Source of the DNA: Buddleja alternifolia
Taxonomy: Eukaryota > Streptophyta > Magnoliopsida > Lamiales > Scrophulariaceae
Length of the DNA stretch: 64,000 bases
Direction of reading: 5' to 3'
Assembly: GCA_019426215.1 (NCBI GenBank)
Contig: CM033406.1
Span: forward strand, 945,001-1,009,000
Each line of letters starts with the position of its first letter. Within the stretch, counting starts at the first letter, position 1. The notes beneath the pieces are model-generated. The model worked only from the letters and a program-made list of their open reading frames with translations. It did no database searches and was not told the DNA's origin. A program made the position numbers and the translations under genes. Shown piece by piece: positions 1-11,541 of the stretch.

Positions 1-916
1 TGTCACCTAGCCAGTCCCGTGACTCACATCATAACCCAATTGAGTACAAAATGAACGAATCATTTACGAACCTCTGGACCGAAAATACCATATGTGTATA
101 GCCCTTCACTAACGTATGCCAATCAAGTGAGAGTCATGGTTTATGTCAAACTCACTAAACTTGATACTGTGCATTTAATCGTAGCATGATGAAATTACCA
201 AACTACCCTCCTTGTCCCACATGAGTTAGTTTCATTGCTTTGGCCAAGGACTTATAATTTCCTATGCCTATGATCGCAGAGGATATTTTCTCGTTCACTA
301 TCGAGACAGTGAATCCCATCTTGGCGATCACTGAACAAGTGCTACTTGACTCATTGAGATCGCACTTCGAGGTCGGCCCCACCAAATGGTGAGTTGGGCC
401 TAACTACTCTACTAACAGATTCAGTAGTACAAGTACATTGATCATGAACCCTCAGGTCTAAGGCTCACGCATACTATTATGATCAGTAATCCAATCATTG
501 ACAGTCACAGAGTGAATACCAATGTGATCGGATTACTACGAGCCGTGTTCGCATATATCAATTCCATTTATATATCTATGACACGTGTTCTCACTATCCC
601 ATAGTGTTCGACTGGCACCCCTTGTCAGAGCATATGTCATACAAGTCGAATCTTAATGCCCAATTAAGATTCCTTGAGTTGCGAACCTTTTTAAGTGATC
701 AGGAATAAGATTCTCCCCGTGCCACTTCTTTATTCCATAAAGGGCGAAGAGTCAACCTCGATACACATGGACTATTTGTTTAATACTTATTGATGCCATG
801 AAGTTTTACATGAACAGAATAATAATTGCCTTTATTAATTATCAGTTTGTACAACATAATTGAATACCCTATGCAATCTATTTGTCCTCATTGACATCTA
901 AGACATATACCGAACA
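1..916 (-). mobile_element. A3: partial copia LTR, family A-related (minus strand, cut by window start)
   Basis: This is the U3 side of an LTR read on the minus strand. Its complement starts TGTTCGGTATATG at 916. Its left part (Cctagccagt...ctcacatc, near 10-30) is the reverse complement of text in the A1 5' LTR near 29770-29800, and it also resembles 57625-57660 and 63888-63920. It is more diverged than A1 and A2, so it is probably a subfamily. It abuts family C LTR sequence at 917 and looks inserted in that LTR, but the other end lies outside the window, so no target duplication can be checked. No coding region is present. Confidence 0.75.
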
Positions 917-1190
917 ATTATTTGATTTTATTTCTTTCTTTATCTCTCTTTCTTAATTAATTAGATCCACTAATTAACTAATAAGATCTTTCCATATATT
1001 TGAGATCCTTCCCAAATATATAAGATCTACCCAAACAAGATCTTTCCATATAATTAGTCAACTAATTAAATAAATAGATCTTACCATATCCATAATATCT
1101 ATCCTAATATATTTATAAGATCTTTCCATATCAATTGGTCACCTAATTAATTAGAATAGATCCTACCAAATATATTACAAGATATATTAA

Positions 1191-1221
<31 letters not shown>

Positions 1222-2520
1222 AACTTGGTGAATAAGAAAAAATCTTCCACCAATTCCACACATGTACACACCTATACATGTAACAATATATATATATATA
1301 TATATATATATTCCTCTTTCACACATTAATTAATTACAAAACTAATTAATTAACTAGTCTTTCCCAATTTAATCTAATATTAAATTATAAGACTATTATT
1401 AAGTAACACCACTTAATTAATTTATTTCTTTTCCCCGATTAATTCATTCCAATTAATTAATCTCTCCATTATTTCACAAAGAATTAACTAGTCAATAGGT
1501 ACTACACTAAGTTAATGTGTGACCCCTTAGGCTCAATAACAAGCTAGCAATAAGTCCTCCCATAGGCTAATTTAATTATTCATAATAATTAACTAGGCCT
1601 TGGATTAACTTCACCAGTTAACCCAAGGCACCTATCGGTCATGGATCGATGTCTAGCAACGTCACCACGACTTCCAATATGTTAACGATAAAAAGCAAAT
1701 GGATCCAGATTTTTATCTTTATGCGAGTCGAATCCCTCCATCTTCTTCCCGTCTAAGGCCTTGGGTTTGGTGACGGTCGAAATCCTAGTAGCCTCGAAAA
1801 CTATGACTATATTGGTTCCACTAATGATCCGGTCTTCTAAGCAAGGATCACCAATCCCTCTTATAAGAGTATGCTCTGGCCAGAGATTTTTCTCGATCAT
1901 TTAATTTTACTTAACAGCATAGTAAATACCAAGCAGATAGCCCCGGATGGATCCCTTGACGACTGCCACTTGTTCCGTTGTGCTACCAGACTATACAGAA
2001 CATACCCTCTGTATGACTCTCCTAGAGTGCACGTGCATATCAAAGTATAGTGGGTAGGTACCATTTCCAATGACATCTCAGGTCTAAGGATTATCCCACA
2101 CTACGAGACCTAAGGACTTCAAGTTCGACAACACCAACGTGGAATCCTTAGCGAGGCCGTTCAATTCCATACTTACCCAAAGTATGAATCTTCATGCATG
2201 TATTGGCCATACTAGCCATCGGCAATAGAACGCGTCAACCTCTTGGGAGAGTTACACGCACGAACAAGTCTTGGCGAGGCTAGTGATATCTCATATCTCA
2301 CAGCCTCTATGACTTGGAACATGTTTTGGGATTACAATCTTTGAGAGCATTCCATAGGTATCCTGACCGCCTCCCCTAACCAAATGTAATCCATGGAATT
2401 TTTATCTATACTTTCCTGAGTAGTCAACAATAACGAAGCGTTCCAACAGTTTTGATATAATCTAAATGATAAGACTGACAAAGTGTTTATGCCAACATAT
2501 GGATCGCCAGGCATACAACA
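917..2520 (-). mobile_element. C1 3' LTR, partial (minus strand)
   Basis: This segment matches 26575-28116 along its length in the same orientation, including the ATTAATTAA-rich stretch, the block around 1500-1700 and the last bases GCATACAACA. The LTR start on the minus strand is therefore TGTTGTATGC at 2520. About 700 bp of the LTR is missing on the left because A3 interrupts it at 916/917. TA microsatellites lie near 1190-1216 and 1288-1311. There is no gene. Confidence 0.85.
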
Positions 2521-2540
2521 CTTTCAATCTCCCACTTGCC
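2521..2540 (-). promoter_or_regulatory. C1 polypurine tract (plus-strand primer site)
   Basis: Read on the minus strand this is GGCAAGTGGGAGATTGAAAG, immediately before the LTR start at 2520. A1 and A2 have the same core (CAAGTGGGAGAT) at the same position. This is where plus-strand DNA synthesis would be primed during reverse transcription. Confidence 0.75.
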
Positions 2541-3219
2541 CAAGAGCCTACTGTTAATGTTCCCACAAAGGTCCATCTTCCGGATGACCTTTTGAACACA
2601 GCTCCAACTCAAGGGTTTTGGAGAAAGGGGTTTGCCACGTTTTCTGTCGAGTTGACTTGTTCCACTCGAACGTCGACTCTGATAAAATAATCTCTTCGAT
2701 TATTCATCTCCCCATTAGGCATGTACAGATAGTAGGTAAAACCTCGCTCTTATTCAAGAGCTTACACCCTTATCGATGATCACAGCACATTTGTACTTGA
2801 TATTCGAATGGTAGAACCTCATCTTATCCATAAGATAGGTTCACATATCTAGATACTTTTTATTGCCAAATTCTTATGCCCGACTTAAATGGTAGAGTTA
2901 CCCTTGTCTCTTCTCAAGAGACTTTCTCAGCTTTTACTCTTCCATTTGGCATAAAACAAATCCTGGATCATCACTTAAGTTCATGTCTTAAGACTAGAGA
3001 TTTTATTTCCAATTTTCCCAGGTTGTTTTTGAATAAACAACACCAATCCAATCCATTGGATCAATTAGGCGTTCGACTCAATACATAAGATGTATTAGTA
3101 AACACTAATTTTAACTCATAGATATGCATGTTCCAATTGATCATGCTTTACAAGAAGAAGTCTTCCATGTTGACCTCAGTCAACGTATTATCTATATGTT
3201 CGGACAAAAAGATTACAGC
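2541..3219 (-). mobile_element. C1 internal 3' non-coding segment
   Basis: This is the last part of the C1 internal region, between the B1 insertion and the polypurine tract. I find no pol motif (protease DSG, integrase, YVDD or RNase H) on the minus strand. The short open frames on the plus strand, near 2466-2690 and 2876-3088, have no recognisable domain and I treat them as chance. Confidence 0.6.
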
Positions 3220-3224
3220 AACCC
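3220..3224. repeat. Target-site duplication AACCC, left copy (B1 array)
   Basis: AACCC directly precedes the TG of the first family B LTR at 3225. The same five bases follow the last family B LTR at 21599-21603. Copia integrases make 5-bp duplications. The pair brackets the whole three-LTR array. Confidence 0.85.
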
Positions 3225-4044
3225 TGTTAGGAATTTCATGTTAGATGTTTTGATGATGGCAATTAGGACTTTATGTTAGACCCCAAAATATGTAAGTTTG
3301 ATTTTAGTAGAATCATGTATAAGCTTTCAAGCGTTAGATTTGTAATAGGCTTTATAGGCTTTGTTTTGTTTTTATTCTAGATTGTTAGGCTAAGTAGTCT
3401 TACGCTGAGCGTCTGATAATTTCTGAGTGAGTTTATCAGTGGTAAAGTTTGAAGACTCAAGCGCCTGAAGTCTGAATGAAGATAAGTCTCCAAGCGTCCA
3501 AATGACCAGCTATATCAAGCGTCACCTTATAGGACAGAAGTGATTCAATGATGGATAAGCGTCTATCAATGACTGATTTCACCTGAATCTATTTCTAAGT
3601 CCGGAAGGAGTTTAATGCAAATATTCTCAACGCATTAAGTGCCAACGGGCATTTAATTCAAATGCATTAAATGCTGATAAGAGCATTAAATGTGATAAGC
3701 ACTTTCAGACGTACGGAGAAGCTACCCTATTGGACTGTCAACTATTCATAGACTGCAACACCAACTTTTGCGCAGCAGATTCTCAGGAAAAAAGGACAAA
3801 CGTTGTTCACTCGCGGAAGTAAAAGACACGCGCCTGTGCATGTGTCAAAAGGACACTTTCTCCAAGAATGCCTATAAATAGGACTTCAACAACAAGCCAA
3901 ACATACAATCAATTTCTAAGCCAAATTGCTATTGCATTGAAGTCTCATTCCTTAAACTCTCAGAAAAGCCAGAATATTCAAGAAAATATTTTCTTTGCTT
4001 TTCTTCAATTCCTGAGACAGTCAACCAATATCTCAAACATTCTT
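3225..4044 (+). mobile_element. B1 first LTR, 3'-truncated
   Basis: It matches the LTRs at 5365 and 20030 from TGTTAGGAATTTC onward. It then jumps within ATTCTTTT, near 4044, to sequence otherwise found inside the extra ORF at about 18712. The second half of the LTR, the primer site, gag, pol and the first half of the extra ORF are all missing. A TATAAATA box lies at 3873-3880. Confidence 0.85.
3873..3880 (+). promoter_or_regulatory. TATA box of the family B LTR
   Basis: TATAAATA in the context GCCTATAAATAGGA is conserved in every family B LTR here: 3873, 6015 and 20680 on the plus strand, and 46489-46496 and 55050-55057 on the minus strand. It is the expected core promoter for the genomic RNA, with transcription starting some 25-35 bases downstream. 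Confidence 0.8.
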
Positions 4045-5132
4045 TTGCTGCTGATATTGCTGAGGATCACTCAATTGATGTACGCTGTACAATTTCAGAT
4101 CCTACATATCAAGCTCCCCTTGACTCACTCAAGCATACATCCAGATTCAAGTGACCGGCTCCTGAAGCGGTTCCATCGGATGTAAGTCAAACGTTTGGAC
4201 CTTTGCTGAAATCTGTATTAGAGGAGATAAGCAATCACGCTACTCAGAATGAAGAATCTCTTAACTGGATTAAGACCGATTTAGCAAAGATTGAATCCCA
4301 AATCTTGAACGCTCAAATAAGTCTTATGAAAGGTTCTGCTCAAGCGACTGTTGGTGAGTGTCAAAAAGACTTTAAAGAAATGAGTGATGCTACTCAAGCC
4401 AACCAACTAGCCATGAAAGAACAATTTGAAAAGCGTCTAGACTCCTTAGAGACCTCATTGAATGACTCTACCAGCGCTAAGATCCTCGCTTTGCAGGAAC
4501 GTTTCGACAAGCATCTGGATGATCTTACAGATTCTATGTCTCAAATTGCTCATCAGGTCAGTTTACTCACAAAACATTTTCTGAAGAGTGATGATGACAA
4601 TAAGGGGGAAGAGAAAAGGAAAGGAAAGCCGAGGAGAGCATCCAGTTCAAGTGCTCAAGAACCTCCTCCGCCTTCGAAGCGTCAACTACTATCTCCTCCT
4701 TATGCGCTAAGTCTTCCATCTTGGATAACTATTGTTGGGGTAAGTGATTCTGCTGGATCGCCTAGTAGAACGCTAAGAGAATCACCAAGAGCACTGTATC
4801 TAAATCTACCAACACCTTCTCGGGCACTGCTTGACCAGTTTGACATCCCTCTTCAAAGAGCATCTATTCCAGAACCTACAGATCCAAGAATTTTAGCTGA
4901 AGAAAGGCAGATGTCTGACTTCAACTGAACTTTCAGAATTTGCCTAAAGTATATTGGTATTGACCCAACTGATTGGGACAAGCACTTTGCTGCTTTCAAG
5001 AAGAGACAAAAGGAAGAAAATAAGCTCATAATCGACAAAGATCATGAAGCGATGATGACTTTGGAAGATAACCTAACTGAAGCTATCCGAGCTAAAATGC
5101 CCAAGCGATACAAAGTTAGACCAAGTCATTAA
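4045..5132 (+). pseudogene. Extra ORF (ORF2) of family B, C-terminal fragment
   Basis: This is a copy of the last third of the ORF2 found complete at 15589-19796. Frame 4203-4928 gives a long, charged, probably coiled-coil segment (repeated LLKSVLEE, KTDLAKIESQI and LQERFDKHLDDL patterns). A K/R- and P/S-rich stretch follows (around EEKRKGKPRRAS). A CGA-to-TGA change gives a stop at 4926-4928. The frame then continues to a TAA at 5130-5132 that is shared with the other copies. The start is lost in the LTR/internal deletion junction. It matches the 18712-19796 copy closely, which supports a tandem duplication origin. Confidence 0.8.
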
Positions 5133-5364
5133 GGTTTCTTTGATTTACATTATCTATATTCTTGTCTCGTATGAAATTTTGTGTTCAGTTGTAAAAATGC
5201 GTGTAATCATTGATATATATAAAATGCATTTTTCAACTAAAACATCTTGTTGAAGTGTAACTAACTTTAACTAACGTTATCTAACCAAAGCTAACTTTTA
5301 TTTTGGCTGTCTAACTCTTGAACTATAAAAGAGTAAGTATTGTCATCATCAAAAAGGAAGAAAT
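5133..5364 (+). promoter_or_regulatory. Family B 3' untranslated region and polypurine tract
   Basis: This non-coding stretch lies between the ORF2 stop and the second LTR. It ends with the purine-rich CAAAAAGGAAGAAAT at 5350-5364, the primer for plus-strand synthesis. ATTGTCATCATCAAAA at 5339-5354 is the exact inverse of TTTTGATGATGACAAT at 5388-5403 inside the LTR, so the tract and LTR start sit in the loop of a 16-bp hairpin. Equivalent but slightly imperfect arms flank the other two B polypurine tracts. Confidence 0.75.
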
Positions 5365-7330
5365 TGTTAGGAATTTCATGTTAGATGTTTTGATGATGAC
5401 AATTAGGACTTTATGTTAGACCCCAAAATATGTAAGTTTGATTTTAGTAGAAATCATGTATAAGCTTTCAAGCGTTAGATTTGTAATAGACTTTATAGGC
5501 TTTGTTTTGTTTTTATTCTAGATTGTTAGGCTAAGTAGTCTTAGGCTGAGCGTCTGATAATTTCTGAGTGAGTTTATCAGTGGTAAAGTTTGAAGACTCA
5601 AGCGCCTAAAGTCTGAATGAAGATAAAGTCTCCAAGCATCCAAATGACCAGCTATATCAAGCGTCACCTTATAGGACAGAAGTGATTCAAGGATGGATAA
5701 GGGTCTATCAATAACTGATTTTGCCTAAATCTATTTCTAAGTCCGGAACGAGTTTAATGCAAATATTTTCAATGCATTAAGTGCCAACGGGCATTTAATT
5801 CAAATGCATTAAATGCTGATAAGAGCATTAAATGTGATAAGAACTTTCAGACGTACGGAGAAGCCACCTTATTGGACTGTCAACTATTCATAGACTGCAG
5901 CACCAACTTTTGTGCAGCAGATTCTCAGGAAAAAAGGACAAAAGTTGTTCACTCGCAAAAGTGAGAGACACGCGCCTGTGCATGTGTCAAACGGACATTT
6001 TCTCCAAGAATGCCTATAAATAGGATTTCAACAACAAGCCAAACATATAATCAATTTCTAAGCCAAATTGCTGTTGCATTGAAGTCTCATTCCTTAAACT
6101 CTCAGAAAAGCCAGAATATTCAAGAAAACATTCTCTTTGCTTTTCTTCAATTCCTGAGACAGTCAACCAATATCTCAAACATTCTTTTCGAAGAAACTAC
6201 ATTACTATTGAGATATTTCCAGTTGTTTGAACTTCATCAAAATCAAACAAACCGTTTAGAAAACCTCATCCAAGCCTCGCGATCTCTGTGAAGTCGAAGT
6301 TGGATACTTGCATTATTTCTGGGTGAAAGAAGCAAGGGGATTGAAGTGATTTGGAGCAGAAATCTGTGTGATCAAGGAGCTCAAGTCATCGACATCTATC
6401 TCTCCCTATTGTGTAGAAGATTCTGTGAGATTCTTTGAGAATCACTTTAGTCAAATTTTAAATACACTACACATTCCCCTATATAACAACCAATCATTTC
6501 AATTTTTTCACAATATTTTATCATTAATTACACTATCCCACTATCCAACTAATTATCTTTCTTACTTTTTCATATTTTATATAATAAAAATTCCTATTCA
6601 ATTTTTCAAATATTCCAATTATTATTATTAAATAATATTTAATAATATATAATTTGAAAAAAAAATATTGTGTGATTTAATATTTAATATTTCATATATA
6701 TTTAATAATATGTGTACTTGAATTGAGACTTAATTGGCCATGCTTTTACCAAAAGTATATACAATATTGTGTGATTTATAATTTCATTTTAATAATTTCT
6801 TTTGTTGTTTATTGGATTTTAAATTATACTTTTTTAGCTTCTCAATATTCAAATAAATACCGACTGAATCTCGATTATTTCATTTTGGTACTAACGTAGT
6901 ATTTAATAGGGTTGCCCACGAGACGAGCTCGAGCCGAGTCTCACCAAATTTCTCGACTCGAGCTCGAGCAAAGATTTTTTTGTAACATCATAGTATCTCA
7001 TTATAAGAAGATGGAAATAAATTTGCCTCAATCAAATTGGAAATAAAATATTATATGTAAATGGAAAAAGAAATATAGAACTACTTATGCTTCAATCATA
7101 TTTACACATTTCATAAATATTGCATATATGGACCACATCCTATTTTTATATTTGTCCAATGCGAACCGTATAATTACACTAACTATTATAAATATAGAAG
7201 AGCAAGATTCAATTTTCTTGAACTTTTAAAATATAAAATTGAAAAGAAAACACGAAATGGAAAAATGATAAAAATTTAAAACTAAAAAGAAATGAACAGG
7301 TGACAAAAAAAAAAAACTAAAAATGAAGGG

Positions 7331-7364
7331 CCCCCACCCCCACCCCCCCTCCCCACCCCAACCC
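7331..7364 (-). other. G-quadruplex-capable tract
   Basis: The minus strand carries at least five runs of four or more G separated by single bases (GGGGTGGGGA, then longer runs). This is ample for a G-quadruplex. I see no gene next to it that it would obviously control. Confidence 0.55.
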
Positions 7365-7431
7365 ATGAACGCCCCCTGGCTGAATTTTTTTTTGTTTTTT
7401 GGTCTTTTCATTCTATTTGTATAATATATAT

Positions 7432-8506
7432 TAGAGCTATTAACGCTAATCATCCCCTATGTCACGCAAAAGTGTCACTTTAGTCCCTCTTATGAAAAAA
7501 TTATCACTTTCATCCCTCATATCCATAATTTGTACTCAGATGGTCCTTTTTTCGAAATTCCGACCAGATTTTTCGGCTTCCCACGCGAAAATAGGGCTAT
7601 CCACGCATATATCATGCGCGTCTTCACGAGAAAATTCATAACTTATTGTAGAAAGTTCGGATTCATGAACCGTTTTTTTCACATGAAACTAGACACATAG
7701 GGCTATCCATGCATATATCACGCATAATCAGGAGATGTCTAGAACAAAGCAGTTTTGTATTAAAAAATTAGCTAAAAATCTGTAGGAAATGATGCTTAAC
7801 TAATTTTTTAGCTAATTTTTAATACAAAACTGATTTCTTCTAGACGTCTCCTAATTATGTGCGATATATGCGTGGATAGACCTATGTGTCTAGTTTCATG
7901 TGAAGAAAACGGTTCATGAATCCGAGCTTTCTACAATGAGTTATGAATTTTCTCGTGAAGACGCGCACAACTGTCTGCACAGCGGACATATTTTTAGCTA
8001 ATTTTTTAATACAAAACTACTTTGTTATAGACGTCTCCTGATTATGTACGCTATATACGTGGATAGCCTTATGTGTCTAGTTTCATGGGAAGAAAACGAT
8101 TCATGAATCCGAGCTTTCTACAATGAGTTATGAATTTTTTCGTGAAGACGCGCACAGCTGTCTACACAGTCGACAGATTTTTAGCTAATTTTTTAATACA
8201 AAACTGCTTTGTTCTAGACGTCTCCTGATTATGTACGATATATGCATGGATAGCCTAATTTCATGGGAAGAAAACGGTTCATGAATCCGAGCTTTCTACA
8301 ATGAGTTATGAATTTTCTCGTGAAAACGCGGATGGTATATGAGTGGATAGCGCTTGGGAAGCCGGAAAATCTGGTCGGAATGTCGAAAAAAGGACCATCT
8401 GGGTACAAATTATGGACATGAGGGATGAAAGTGATAATTTTTTCACAAGAGGGACTAAAGTGACACTTTTGCGTGACATAGGGGATGATTAGCGTTAATA
8501 GCTCTA
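7432..8506. mobile_element. Fold-back (MULE/MITE-like) element with long inverted arms
   Basis: The ends are TAGAGCTATTAACGCTAATC at 7432 and its complement ending at 8506. The inverted arms match nearly base for base for about 250 bp and remain recognisable to the centre near 7790-7810. The right arm has about three tandem units of roughly 180 bp (near 7811, 7995 and 8176, each with AATACAAAACTG and CATGAATCCGAGCTTTC), while the left arm has about one inverted unit. No transposase frame is present, so it is non-autonomous. The flanks are both AT repeats, so I cannot define a target duplication. Confidence 0.75.
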
Positions 8507-9157
8507 TATATTATATTATGTGTGTGTATATGTATATATATATACACACATATATACATATTCCTTTATTACCAACTCATTACATTATTAAAAAAAATAT
8601 TATTTTAATATTTTTTCCCCCATCATCATCACATTCATAACCAACTCAATCATTTCATATATCAAATCCTAATAAAAATCAACTTTATATCACATCTACA
8701 CTACTTTCAATCAAATTCTAAAAATACATCCAAACAAACAAATTAAGTCAACATTTTCACACGAATTTCTGTAATACACATTCCCAAAAAAAAACTCAGA
8801 ATTCATTTTCGAAAACACAACCATACGGAGCCTAAGCAACTAAGAAACAACTTGTGACGCTAAAGATTTCCAAAAGAGAAGACTCTAAAATTATTCCGCT
8901 GTGCTAACACTGATTAAAGAACTGAACACTTAAACCTACTTGGTTAAAGTATTTAAATCTTGAAGTCTAAGTTAACTTTCTAAAAATAGTCTTCATCAGA
9001 CGCTTAGCCTAAGCGTCTATATTTCAAGTAAACGCTCAGTCAAGCGTCTACATTTCAAGTGTCCAAAATCATTTTAATACGAAACTGAAAAAGACTTCAG
9101 GGTCTATTCAACCCCTCCCCTTCTAGACCCTTTCGTATGCCACTTGGGACAAACAAC

Positions 9158-9171
9158 TGGTATCAGACCGG
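9158..9171 (+). promoter_or_regulatory. B1 primer-binding site (altered)
   Basis: TGGTATCAGACCGG lies two bases after the LTR end. It matches the 3' end complement of initiator-Met tRNA (TGGTATCAGAGC) except that AGC has become ACC. B2 keeps the expected AGC, so B1 carries a primer-site mutation. Confidence 0.8.
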
Positions 9172-9256
9172 TTAAAGTTGAAATTTAAAAATTTTGAAGC
9201 ATAACTGCTTGTTTAGATCCTTCTTCAGAATCTAGTTGCTTTTAAATTTTTTCTCT

Positions 9257-11522
9257 ATGGCATTTGCTAAAGTTCCCAAACTGACTGAGTCGAATTATGA
9301 CACATGGAAAGTCAAAACATTTACATATCTCTGTTCATGTGATGATGACATGTGCGATATTATTTCAGATGGGCCAATCAAAATATATAAAGTTATCACA
9401 AGAGCGCCTGGTGCCACGAAAGACACTCCGAATGGTTACGTTGAAAAATCGAAACAAGAATGGTCTCCAGATGAGCGTCGAAGAGCAAATTTGTACAATG
9501 TTGGTCGGAATGCTCTGTATACAGCTATTGGTGATAATGATGATCTATTCAACAAGATTAAGTCATGCAACACAACTAAGGAAATCTGGGATAAGTTAGC
9601 CATGATCTGTGGTGGTTCAGCTCAGATTAAAGAGAACAAACTTTCCATTGCCAAGGAAAGGTTTAACAGCTTTAAGATGTTGACCAATGAGACTCTAGAG
9701 AAACTGGACATAAGATTCACAACTCTTGTTACGAAACTCACATCCTTGGGTATGAATTTACAGAACTGAGAAATAGTGGTTAAAATCTTTAGAAGTCTAC
9801 CTAGTAGATTCTTGATGAAGACAACAACTATGAGAGAATCAAATATGTTGGATCACCTAACTTCAGAAGATGCTTTTTCAGAGCTCAAAGCATTTGAGTT
9901 TGAGTAGAATTCGGCTAGTGATGCAGTGAGCAGTCCAGTAATTGAGTCTGGAGCGCTCGTAGCATCAATCAAGGGTAAATCGGGTAATAAAGGAAAAGCT
10001 TCAGATATCAGTGAGGAAGAGGAGTTGGCCTTGCTGAATAGATTCAAAAAGTTCTTGAGATATGAAAAGAAAGGAAATAGTCCTAAGCATCAAGGACAGA
10101 GTTCATATCAAGCGCCCGCTCCAGTACAACAACAGTACCAAGCGCCTCAGTATTCTGTTCCTTCATCCCAAGCGCCTGCTCAATACCAAGCGTCTACTCA
10201 AAATCTCTTAGGTCCCATGGTCTCAAAACCACACACTGCAAGGTTAACAAGCGAACAAAAGATGAAAACTAACCTTTGTTACAATTACAGGAAACCAGGG
10301 CACTACCAGGTAAATTGCCCTTATCCAAATGTATCCAAGCCCTCAAGGTAGGATTATGTGGATAGAAACCAATTCAGGAGCAACCTTCGTCAACAAGGTT
10401 TGCTAGCGGAATTAGAACCAGCGTCCGCACCTGAAGATTTGGAGTCTTCAAAGGAGAGTAGTGATGATGATGAGCCATTGGATGACTCAGCGCTTATTTG
10501 TCTCATGGCCAGAGATGATGAAGCGTCTCCTGAGGTAAACATTGAGATATCATACCCTCTCTCTTATGAAGAATTACTTGACAAAGTTAATGAATATTAT
10601 AAAGATTGTCAAGATGCTGCCAAAATATATCAAAATGATCTCGCTATTATCTCATCACTCACAAGAGATAAAGTAATGCTCAAAGCAGAGTTGAAAGTTC
10701 AGCAACAATGCATTGAGAAGAACCAATCACTTGAGAGTGAGATTATTCAATTAAAAGGCGATCTTGATATAATAGTCAAAAGAGAAGCTGATCTGATCGC
10801 TAGACTTGCCAAATCAGAGCAGCTCATCTCATCATTATCAAAAGCTTCAAGAAAGTTGGATAATGTGACTGAGGTAACAAGAATGTTTGGTGAAAAGACC
10901 GGTTTCGGTAAACAACAAAGGAAAGGGTGTTTGGTGCAATAAATTCGGTAAACAACCAAACAAACCTAATGTTACGGCAAACAACAAAGGAAAGGGTGTT
11001 TTCTTTGTTGAAGAAGATTCACAAGGTCAAACACAAAATGAACCAAGCGACGAAGGTACGAGGTCAAATGAGAAAGCCAAACCTGACTCAGCCAAGGGAA
11101 AGGAGAAAGCAAATGATTCACAAAGAAAGCTTCATCCGAATGCTCCAAAGGCTAAGGATAAACCTAATCACTGTGAGTCAAGTGCTAAGTGTCCAGCATC
11201 AAAAGTGCACCCCAAGCCAGCGCCCAGGAAATACCATCGTCAATATCCACAGAGGTCTAGATCATATTATCGCAACTATGATGATTATGATTATGACTAT
11301 GATTATGATTACTATTATAATCGAGGATATTATTATACACCCAAAAAGTACGCACAGCACAAGGTGAACAAAAAGCACACACAACACAATGTGAAACCCA
11401 AAAAGGCCAATATTCCTACAATGAAGATTAGGCAAATATGGGTTCCTAAAGTTCTAATTCAAACTAACAATGTTACTAATGTTAAAGGACCCAAGCAACA
11501 ATGGGTACCTAAACAGAAATAG
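9257..11522 (+). pseudogene. gag: B1 gag (capsid/nucleocapsid), decayed
   Basis: The start at 9257 is chosen because B2 gag begins at the same residue (MAFxKVPKLTESNY). The N-terminal part is the copia-type Gag (UBN2-like) domain that forms the RNA-packaging particle. It is stopped by CGA/AGA-to-TGA at 9767-9769, and later by TAG at 9907 and at 10349-10351. The CCHC zinc knuckle reads CYNYRKPGHYQVNC: its second Cys has become Tyr (10286-10288), whereas B2 keeps Cys. After it come an acidic/Ser segment, a coiled region, a K-rich segment and a Tyr/Asp repeat (GAT/TAT codons near 11278-11325). A short duplication near 10907-10930 shifts the frame. Gag ends at TAG 11520-11522 after WVPKQK. Confidence 0.85.
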
Positions 11523-11541
11523 AACTTCCCTTTTTGAGTGC
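11523..11541 (+). promoter_or_regulatory. Gag-pol junction with splice-acceptor-like sequence
   Basis: After the gag stop the sequence is AACTTCCCTTTTTGAGTGCAG, a pyrimidine-rich run and CAG just before the first protease-frame codons. B2 has the equivalent CTTCCCTTTTAATTGCAG after a TAA. Both copies therefore separate gag and pol by stops, and both have a plausible 3' splice site at the same place. The donor is not identified. Confidence 0.4.

Larger units (their letters stand above)
6452..8831. mobile_element. Composite DNA-transposon-like insertion inside the B1 second LTR
   Basis: This AT-rich 2.38 kb block replaces part of the LTR. Its right end reads CACAACCATACGGAGCC, which on the minus strand is GGCTCCGTATGGTTGTG, reminiscent of the terminal repeats of plant DNA transposons. 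No matching left terminal repeat is visible at 6452, and LTR sequence is missing there too, so the left end was probably deleted. Inside are a short inverted repeat of CTCGAG-type words near 6921-6976, a C-rich tract at 7331-7364 and a complete fold-back element at 7432-8506. There is no transposase-like reading frame. Confidence 0.55.
5365..9155 (+). mobile_element. B1 second LTR, interrupted
   Basis: Bases 5365-6451 and 8832-9155 together match the third LTR at 20030-21598. Between them 2.38 kb of unrelated DNA replaces about 140 bp present in the third LTR (near 21115-21263). A TATAAATA box is at 6015-6022. The LTR ends CTTGGGACAAACA at 9155, directly before the primer-binding site. Confidence 0.85.

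Noticed and set aside
1190..1311. TA microsatellites as origin or matrix attachment
   Set aside because: Simple repeats typical of AT-rich LTRs; no further evidence.
7811..8335. CRISPR-like array
   Set aside because: The ~180-bp units are direct tandem copies without unique spacers, within a fold-back transposon in plant DNA.
7423..8515. 9-bp target duplication for the fold-back element
   Set aside because: Both flanks are AT repeats (AATATATAT and TATATTATA); no convincing identical pair.
9158..9171. tRNA gene near TGGTATCAGAGC sequences
   Set aside because: These are only 12-14 bases next to LTR ends: primer-binding sites, with no tRNA body or anticodon arm.
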